Shown one piece after another: positions 56,276 to 64,000 of a DNA stretch of 64,000 nucleotides; position 1 is the first letter of the stretch; the number at the start of each line of letters is the position of its first letter. Below the pieces are notes generated by a model. The model was given only the letters and a program-made list of their open reading frames with translations, did not search any database and was not told the origin of the DNA. The position numbers and the translations under genes were made by a program. Location: the NCBI GenBank assembly GCA_905250115.1, contig CAJNOI010000166.1, forward strand, positions 1 through 64,000, given 5' to 3'. This stretch comes from Adineta steineri. Lineage: Eukaryota > Rotifera > Eurotatoria > Adinetida > Adinetidae.

Positions 56276-56569
56276 TCATGATTCATGTATGGTACTAATA
56301 CTAATAATTTCTGAACATACATCGATATTTATATTTACTGGCCAGGGTGCCCGACATTTAGGGCAGGTAACATTACCACCGCTGAGCCAAGTTTTTATGC
56401 AGTTTTTACAAAAAGTATTTCGATGAGCACAAGTTATTACGCCAATAGTAGTAGTTTCTTCATCCAAACAAACTTCACAACGACCTTCATCAGTTTCGGT
56501 GATTGGCATAGGCGTTGCACTTGAACTCATTGTTTTGTCAATATACAATTTTGCTAGTAATGCATACAT
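56276..56569 (-). CDS. short RING-finger protein, truncated duplicate
   Basis: Paralogue of the 52716-53902 gene: same upstream MYALxxxLYIDKTMSSSA start region, then one well-formed C3HC4 RING (CEVC ... ITCAHRNTFCKNC ... CPKCRAPWP). The canonical spacing is kept better than in the longer copy. After PVNINID a GTATGT donor-like site is followed by the shared intron start, but the intron runs directly into sequence matching the 3' flank of copy 1. The acceptor, further units and the membrane exon are deleted. Read through, the frame ends at 56276 after about 20 extra residues. It may be expressed as a soluble one-RING protein or be a pseudogene. Start at 56530 (MSSSA) is equally possible. Confidence 0.6.
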   Translation of the reverse strand: MYALLAKLYIDKTMSSSATPMPITETDEGRCEVCLDEETTTIGVITCAHRNTFCKNCIKTWLSGGNVTCPKCRAPWPVNINIDVCSEIISISTIHES

Positions 56570-56834
56570 TTCCTCCTTGAAATAATAACAGCTATTCTAT
56601 TTCTTTTATGACTTTTATATGTAAGGCGTAGGCACAAAAACTTTGAAAGAACAGAAAAGGAAAAAACCTAGACTTTTCGTTTGGTTCGGTCGCGCCAACA
56701 TATATATGATATATCATCTCAAGAGCGACTTATTGATCTTCATTCGAATATGTATTTATATATATAAACGAAAGTGATGGTTAAAAAAATACAAAACAAA
56801 CGAAAAAATAAAATAAAATAAAAATAAATATTCG

Positions 56835-59800
56835 TTATAAACCATGAGGAGCAACTTTTTCATACGCTGGTAAAATGTACATATTCTCCCATACATGTGA
56901 CAAACATACTGATGCATGAAAACGAAAAAAAATCTGAAGAGGTGTTGCGATAGCTGCTATAATAGACCATGGAATAATATGATAAAAAGCTAATTGAAAT
57001 GGATTAGCCTCATGTTTTGTTGTTGTTGTTGTTTCTTCAAACCATAAACTAAGATCAATCATAATGAGTAATGTAATTATTTCACGTGCTGGATATTGAT
57101 GTCTACTTGTTCGATTCAGACGTTTACGTAATGCAACAAGAATAAAAAATGCATGAACAGTAGCTTCAACAAATTCTTAAACAAAAAAAAATTTAAATAA
57201 TAATAAATTATGTTTTTTGTTAAAAAAACATACCTAATACAACAATCACTATTTTAAGATAAGCAATCCATGTTGATTGATTTTTATTATTAAGTAAAGC
57301 AAAAGCACTAAATATAGAATATAAATAAGTTCCTGTTAGTGATACAACAATTAATACATCATCAAAACCTAGAAGAAACAAATTTATTTTACATGAAAAT
57401 TAATCTTTCATCATATACATACGTGTAGTTATTCTTTTATATTGTAATTTTCGAATTTTTATTAATGCCCATGTTGTTGCCAATAATGAAGCACTTAATA
57501 AACAAAAATTTACGATTTCAACAATAGCAATACTATATAAAATTTTCTTCGGAGTTTTTGATATTGATCGAAATGGACCATATGCTAAAGTAGTAGCAAT
57601 AGTAGTTGATGAAGTAGTTACTAAATGACGATAATAAGACGATGTTGCAGTATGTGTTATTGCACGTGAATGAATTCTATTAACAGGAAAATTTTCATGA
57701 TAATTTGCTAATGATGATGCATGTAAATCTTCTCCGATTTTATTTCGAAAAACAGCATAGAGAATAATCGATATGACTGTACATGAAAATATAATCATAC
57801 CAGCAAATAAACCTTTAATAGATGCATGACAATTAACCATAAAAACATTTTTTGTTCCTGCTTTATCAGACATTTTATAAGCAAATGTTTTACCAATATT
57901 TTCCCATATTAAAAAGAAAAGCTAAAATATGAAAAAATTAGTTTTTGGTCTTTCTTAAAATCATTAATTTTTAATATTTACAGTTAGACACATCAGACTA
58001 AATTCAATTGTACATGGATATAATAGAGGTTTAAGTCTCATATAACCTTCATTAATAAAAGCAGTCATTTGTAGAGCATCTTCGACAGATTGTATACAAC
58101 TCGATGGATTTGAAGGTGCATGATTTAAAGGATTGATTAGAACGTGACTGACTATATATATTATTAAAATTAAATCGAAAAAAAATAAAAATAAAATTAG
58201 GTTTATTTACTGTTGATAGGATGAGTACCACTTGCAATATGTCCCCCTCCCCCTTCATGTGCAGCCATTTCAACTATTTGTGATTTTGTTTCAATTACAA
58301 CCATTCGAAACCTAATAAATTAAATGAAAATCAATATTATTAAATAAAAATAGATTACATACCACACACATAAATTAGTAACAACGATATGCATAACAGC
58401 TAATCTAGCAAGACTTTCATGCGCTCGAATAATTAACTAAATAAAGAATTTTTGGATGAGTTATTATGATATTTAATTTATTCTTACATTTGAATGTTTA
58501 AAAATAAAGAAGAATTGAATGAAACTAAATAATAATCTTGAAAAATCATCCATAACAGCTGTCCATCTAGCGCATGGAAGATTTTCAAGATTACTTAATA
58601 TAGATAAACCTGAGTGTATGACTGTACCCAAACAAAAAACTAAATGAAATAAACAAGATAATTAACTGAAATTTTCTTCGATTATTTTCTTCTTACTTCC
58701 TATTCCTACACGAATATAAAGACCACCAGCTGTTGAATGATCATCGTAATTATAACCAATAACACGTTGTACAATACTATCTTTTCTATGACGTACGTAG
58801 TTTCTTAAATGGTGTACAGCACCTGGATCTAATGCAAGACGTCGACTTAAAACATCTCGCGTTGTATCAGTATGTTTTCTCATGGAAACTGAGGATCTTG
58901 TTGATAAATTATCTAATGATTGTGATTTATGACGAGTAAAGCTCAACGCTCCATGTACCCCATCATTATCATCATCATCATCATCGTCATGTACTGGCGT
59001 AATTGAGTTTGTCGGGCGTCGTTGATTATGATTTGTATCATCATGACTTTCAGATTGAAACTCATCAGAATCATCAAATAATTGTAAATTAAAATATGGT
59101 GCTTTAGGCATTTCTTCGTCAGACATTGTTGACATCTTTTTAGTTCGAGCTATACGTAAATCCGTAGGAGGTTTTGGTATAAGATGCATATCTAATTTAT
59201 CTATTGTTGATGCATTTATAGCCAATTTCCGTCGATGATGAACGATATCAAACATACAAAATATGATCCAAAATATGGATACCCAATATAGATATGTAAA
59301 ATAAACCTATGAATAAAGAATGTTTATTTTAAAACAAAACTTTCTCTTTCTCTTTGGATTTTTTTACTTCTGCTAGATGTTTAATATTTTCAGCTTCTTC
59401 TGTTGGTATAATAGCATGAGATATTGAAAAGGCCACACCACCAATAAAGATAACTAATAATAATAAAAAAACAATATAAATCTAATCCTTAAAAATTTGA
59501 TAGAGATTTTTTGATTTTGAGTTTTCTTCAAATTTATCCTGTATACTACTACGATAATTCATCAAATTTTTATGAATATTTAGAAATAGATATGTCCATT
59601 ATTCAAATATAGCAAATATATCCGAGAAAAAAATTAATCAGTGTGACTTTGCCTCCAAACTATCATTACTCAATGTCTAAATATTCGATGCTATTGAAAA
59701 ACAAGAATCCAGAATTATAACCAGCCGGGAAAAAAACTCCATTGTAATCTTCTTTCAAAGATTGACTGATGGATTATTTCACTTGAAAGAAAATAAACAA

Positions 59801-61786
59801 TCAGAAAATATGTGTGAATGAACATTTTATATCAGTATAAATTATTCGTAGATTAATTAAATGTAAATAAAAACAAAATTTCTATTTTTATTTTAAATCT
59901 TGTGTATATAAATCATACTTACCCAAACCATAGAGTATACTGAAGATTTTGTAAGCATCTGAATTTTCATCATTGCTTCTAAATATATAAAAACAAAAAT
60001 AATGAATTTAATTCAAATAAATCCAAAGAACAATTTCAAATATACATATATTTAACATGTCGGACATATGTCCTTACGACGGCCATTTTTCAAATGAAAT
60101 ATTGTTGTTTCTTACTCATTCTTTAGTTCAATTTACTTGACCTTTACGTACTCATTAGCCGATATATGCATAGATCTACATCGATTCAACTTACATTTAA
60201 AAAAAAAGTTCACCGGAGCGGAATCGTATTACCTATAGAACGTTTGTTTGGTTTAAAACCACGAATCATTATACATATATATATATGAAAAGAGATACCT
60301 TATAAACAAAGCAATAAGATTTGTTTTTCTTCAAAAGAATTTTTATATGCTATTCTATCATGAATAAATAAAAAAACAAGATTCTACCTTTTATGTTTAT
60401 CAAATTTAAATAAAAACTTTCGAGTTTTACCAAATTCTTTCTTCGCCATTGATGCTTAATGTACAAATATTATTTTGCATAAGTCATGTGTGTTATTTTG
60501 TTTATCATTAGATAATTACATATTTTCTTATTGATATGTATATATCCCTTATATATTATTATTTTTAATACAATCCTCCTCATATTATTTCTTTTTCTTT
60601 TCGAATCACTACCTATATACTACATAAGAAAATATGCATACCTCATATTTGCGTCTTTATTTTTGTCCTATACAGCTTGTCAAGAGAAATTAGGATTAAG
60701 GCGTTGTCTCTTTTTGTTGTTTTCGACTATTGTTTGATTAATAATCAAATTTGCTCACTAGGTAGATTTAGTTGTATAAAAAATGGTAAATTTCTAAGAT
60801 TCTTGATAAATCATTTGATATTTTTAATAGACATGAATAAAAAAAACAAGGTAATAAGCCAAAAATAACGTGACTAAAAGGTGTAATTTATTTTCGAATA
60901 CAAGCTTTTTTTTAGAAAAAGAAAAACTTGATAAATTGCCCATAAGAGATAATTATCTATTTTATACTTTGCAATATATTTTTTTAGGAGCAAAAAAAGT
61001 CATGATTCAATTTATATTGATTAAGTATTAAATTCTAGGTTTACTTGTGGTTTTAAAGACCTGATTATGATTGGCTATGATATTCGTCACGGTTATGGAT
61101 ATGTAAAACCTATCGATAAAATCTTTAATACGTGTCAAAATCTGATTTAAACTGAATGCGATATAGATCTGCAAAAATAACATATTCTAGAAAAAGAATA
61201 TATTATTTTGACTTGATTTATCTCATTAATTGATAAGTAATACTGATAAATCGATAAGTTTTCTTCGATTTGAAATAGATATATATATAGAATATCATTA
61301 GGTACAAGTATTATGTAAACATTGATTTAGTGCAAAAAAATATAATTATAAACGCAAAAACAAGCGAAGTAAACAAATTTTAATCTTATTTTCATACCTT
61401 CGATGTGCATGTGAAAATAGAAACGACCAACCTGGTTCCTTTGATTTATTCGATAATAGATTTTGGAAAAGATGCTCTTGATCTTTATGAGTAGTTTTGT
61501 GTAGATTATCCTCTATTGATGTTGGTGATGAATGAAATGATATCTTTTCTTTATTATCATTTTCCATCAGTGTATAATAAACATTTAATTGTGAAGATAC
61601 AGTTGAATTTGGTTTTTTAAGAATACTAGGTTTTGAAGATGAAAGACTTAAATTTGATGCAATACGTTCATCAACTTGACCAGATTGTTCCGTAAATGAA
61701 ATAGTACGACGTGGTTTCGGCGAAAGCAATTTCTGACTATCTGGTATTTTTAGACAGTCCAAAGGCGTATCTGGTGTTGTCAACAT
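56835..61786 (-). CDS. otopetrin-like proton channel
   Basis: Multi-exon membrane protein from MLTTPDTPLDCLK (61786) to APHGL-stop (56835), roughly 750-800 residues. A Ser-rich cytosolic N-terminus (61786-61388) splices in phase to SNDENSDAYKIFSILYGL (exon ~59983-59928), VIFIGGVAFSISHAIIPTEE (~59460-59380), and VYFTYLYWVSIFWIIF, followed by a long acidic cytoplasmic loop (with seven consecutive Asp). Later exons give the family hallmark ARLAVMHIVVTNLCVWFRMVV, SLMCLTLFFLIWENIG, and the C-terminal block AFYHIIPWSIIAAIATPLQI then FRFHASVCLSHVWE. This matches otopetrins, which conduct H+ across the plasma membrane and serve sour sensing or otolith formation. Twelve helices are expected; I count most but not all. 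Substrate is inferred from family. Starts divergently from YIPF1/2. Confidence 0.88.
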
Positions 61787-62436
61787 ATTATTTCTCTTAC
61801 TAATATTTCATTAACTAACCTAGTATCTACTGATACTTCTTTTTCGATAGTGTTATAATAAAAATAATATGCTAGGTCTTTATATTGATTGATTTTCTAA
61901 TGTCTGCTATATGGTTGAGTGCAATAGGTGTTGCCTTCATAGTTGTCTTTACCAATAAAAAATAAAAAAACCTATACGATTCATATCGTTTTATTATCAT
62001 ATAAACCGAAATATACGAATGAGATACTAAATCGAATGTTAACAATAATGAATTTAAGTTAAGCATTATATCAAATTCACATAAACTTGTTAGTCTTTCA
62101 ACAAGAACCTAGATTTTCTTTAATAAGATATAGATTGTCGTAATAATGAAAAACATATCACTCAAAAGTTTCATATGAATGAATAATTTTCGAAAATAAA
62201 TAAAAATAGCATTAGTTGTTTTTTTCGACTTATCATATCTATTAACATCTTAATATCATTTTGTTATATACTAAAAGTAATTTTTATTGTCCATCCGATA
62301 TTCTTACTTGTCGCTAGTACACTAGTTTCTAATTGGAATATTCTATCCAATAATATATAGAATAAATATAGAAAATCATCGCCGCTGCTGACTCGACGAT
62401 AAATGTATATTACATATTCTTTTTTTATTTATTGCA
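61787..62436. promoter_or_regulatory. divergent promoter region, otopetrin / YIPF1-2
   Basis: 650 bp between two opposed start codons, AT-rich, with no recognisable coding sequence. It should contain both promoters; no specific element can be named. Confidence 0.4.
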
Positions 62437-63389
62437 ATGATGTTTTCTAGTGATGGATTTTTAAATGATAAATTTTCGAATAAAGGACCAAGTCAAACAC
62501 ATATTTTTACATCATTTCCAAATTCTGCTGTTGATCCCGATGATGATTCTTCATTAGACAATAAATCGAATAATGATCAATTATATGGATATAATCCATC
62601 AAATACAGAGCAACTACCATTACCAGCAACTGTAAATAATACAAAAAATGAACAATTGAATATTTGGCAAATTGAATATTATCAAAAATATTTTCAAATT
62701 GATACACAACAAATATTGGAACGTTTAGTTGCTTCCGTAACACCACAACCAAATAAATCTTATTTTAATTCAACTATTCGACAAAATCCGGATTTATATG
62801 GACCATTTTGGGTTTGCATTACATTTATAGTAACTGTAGCTATTGGTGGAAATATTCTAACATATTTTCGTACACCTGATAGTGAATTTCAAATAGATTT
62901 TTCTAAAATTACTTTATCAGCTATTGTAAGTTAAAATATATTTTATTGTATTTAAAATTTAACAAAAAAAAATTCTATTTCTAGCTCATATGTTTTTATT
63001 GGTGGTTAATGCCAACATGTATTTATTTTTTCTTTCGATGGCATCTTCAACGTATCGAATACATATTTATTGAATTACTTTGCATTTATGGTTATAGTTT
63101 AACAATATTTATTCCAGTTTCAATTCTATGGATGATACCAATAACATGGTTACAATGGTTATTAACAATTCTATCATCATTAATAAGTGGTAGTGTATTA
63201 ATAGTTGCATTTTGGCCAACAATTAATGCTGATCCAAAACGTTTTAATGCAATATCAATGTTAATTATTCTTTTTGCACATTTAGTAATGGCAATTAGTA
63301 TTATGTTAGTCTTTTTTCATATATCAGATACAAATATTAATGAAAAAAAAGAATCAATTATGATCTCATCAACAAAGAGTAAAGTTTAA
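62437..63389 (+). CDS. YIPF1/YIPF2-like Yip1-domain protein
   Basis: 297 residues from two exons, 62437-62925 and 62985-63389. An acidic, Asn/Ser-rich cytosolic N-terminus is followed by NIWQIEYYQKYFQIDTQQIL and PDLYGPFWVCITFIVTVAI, the block that distinguishes YIPF1/2 from other Yip1 proteins. Five hydrophobic segments follow. They reside in Golgi membranes and help vesicle transport and glycosylation. Start 62437 is the first ATG after stops; the next codon is also ATG-led (MMFSS). It is the second YIPF gene in this window, not closely similar to YIPF6 at 38769. AATAAA-type sequence lies near 63463. OLA1 starts 521 bp downstream on the same strand. Confidence 0.88.
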
Positions 63390-63572
63390 TCTCATATATA
63401 TTTTATATTTTAATTGATATTATTATTATTTATTCTTATCAGTATTGTTATTGTTTTAGAATTAGAATAAAAAAAACGGGGAGAATGAATGGATATAAAG
63501 TTTTAGAATTTATGAAAATCAACAAGGTTCAGAGTGCACAACATCTTTCTTGAATTTGGGTTATGCTCTCAC

Positions 63573-63752
63573 CAGCGGCGGAACTAGGATTTTGGAAGGG
63601 AGGGGCGATTCTTGAGTAGAGAGGGCGCGATTTCGGCTAAAGACTATTTTTTGAGTCCAATTCGAAGTAGTGTGAATCTATTTTTGCTGTAAAAAAATCA
63701 AAAAATATTTCTAAAGGGGGCAGGCGACCGCCCCCATCTAAATCGGCCACTG
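63573..63752. mobile_element. hAT-like MITE, second copy of the 32309 family
   Basis: 180-bp element starting CAGCGGCGGAACTAGGATTT and ending CGGCCACTG. Shares with 32309-32525 the stretches TAGGATTTTGGAAGG and TATTTTTTGAGTCCAA and a G-run/C-run centre near the right end. Flanked by GCTCTCAC (63565-63572) and GCTCTTAC (63753-63760), 7 of 8 identical. Inserted 158 bp upstream of the OLA1 start codon. Confidence 0.9.
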
Positions 63753-63910
63753 GCTCTTACTATGGAGGAAAACAAATATGGACATTGTAGTGATCAAGGC
63801 AAAAGTTCTGCAGCTTAATCAATAATAAAATGATTTACATTGATATTTATTTATCTAATAATATTTCTTATTTGTAGATAAGAACAGATATATAAATATA
63901 TATAGGAAAA

Positions 63911-64000
63911 ATGCCACCAAAGAAGAAAGAAGAAAAACCAAAACCACTCATTGGTCGAGCTGGTGCTAATCTTAAAATGGGTATTGTCGGTTTACCAAAT
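63911..64000 (+). CDS. OLA1: Obg-like ATPase OLA1, 5' end only
   Basis: The window ends inside the first exon. Thirty residues are visible: MPPKKKEEKPKPLIGRAG then NLKMGIVGLPN, where the P-loop (GIVGLPNVGKS in the family) is just beginning. The MPPKK start, IGR and LKxGIVGLPN match OLA1/YchF ATPases, cytosolic P-loop proteins that bind ATP in preference to GTP and are linked to translation and stress control. The A-rich context before ATG 63911 suits a start. The rest is outside the window. Confidence 0.9.
   Translation, partial: MPPKKKEEKPKPLIGRAGANLKMGIVGLPN

Larger units (their letters stand above)
55212..56815. repeat. segmental duplication, copy 2 (decayed)
   Basis: Collinear with 51345-54240 but shorter: lacks ~340 bp of non-coding DNA and all but the first RING exon. 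Its right end stops about 20 bp short of the otopetrin stop codon. Confidence 0.85.

Overview
This is an animal nuclear window: AT-rich, intron-dense, with most introns only about 45-65 bp and standard GT-AG borders. The genes are typical metazoan families (Cys-loop receptors, otopetrin, death-domain protein, PKA, PDS5, LIV-1 ZIP transporters, YIPF proteins). Compact short introns, AT-rich spacers and many small DNA transposons fit a bdelloid-rotifer-like invertebrate. That placement is an inference; no sequence here is a taxonomic marker.

Layout. 1-5 kb: two nicotinic-receptor-type subunit genes head to head (the left one cut by the window edge). 7.9-11.1 kb: a protein with coiled coil, ZU5/UPA-like region and two death domains, convergent with a cysteine-sulfinate/glutamate decarboxylase (11.3-13.5 kb). 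13.7-14.1 kb: a small secreted two-WAP-domain protein. 16.0-23.4 kb: a PH-domain, PLEKHA5/6/7-like gene whose last ~4.6 kb can also be read from an internal first exon. 24.7-32.0 kb: cohesin regulator PDS5, with nested MITEs in its last intron. 33.3-38.1 kb: two tandem ZIP zinc-transporter paralogues, one with intact metal-site motifs and one degenerate. 38.8-39.9 kb: YIPF6. 41.0-45.0 kb: PKA catalytic subunit with an N-terminal extension.

45.0-50.2 kb is mostly empty but holds inverted remnants of a transposon-type C48 (Ulp1-like) peptidase. 50.2-56.8 kb is a young accessory block: an intronless GT11 fucosyltransferase, then a membrane-anchored multi-RING gene built from tandem exon-intron units (with a 10-N assembly gap inside the repeat), then a second, decayed copy of the fucosyltransferase 3' end plus a truncated RING gene. 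56.8-61.8 kb: an otopetrin-type proton channel gene, divergent from YIPF1/2 (62.4-63.4 kb). The window ends in the first exon of OLA1.

No single pathway is encoded; this is ordinary animal gene order. The genes fall into membrane signalling or transport (nAChR, ZIP, otopetrin), Golgi trafficking or glycosylation (two YIPFs, fucosyltransferase), intracellular signalling (PKA, PH protein, death-domain protein) and chromosome cohesion (PDS5). The most informative unexplained structures are the MITE insertions with readable target-site duplications (including one insertion into another), the FUT-RING segmental duplication with internal exon-unit expansion, and the C48 inverted remnants. I saw no tRNA, rRNA or CRISPR array, and nothing that convinces me of a wholly new biological system.
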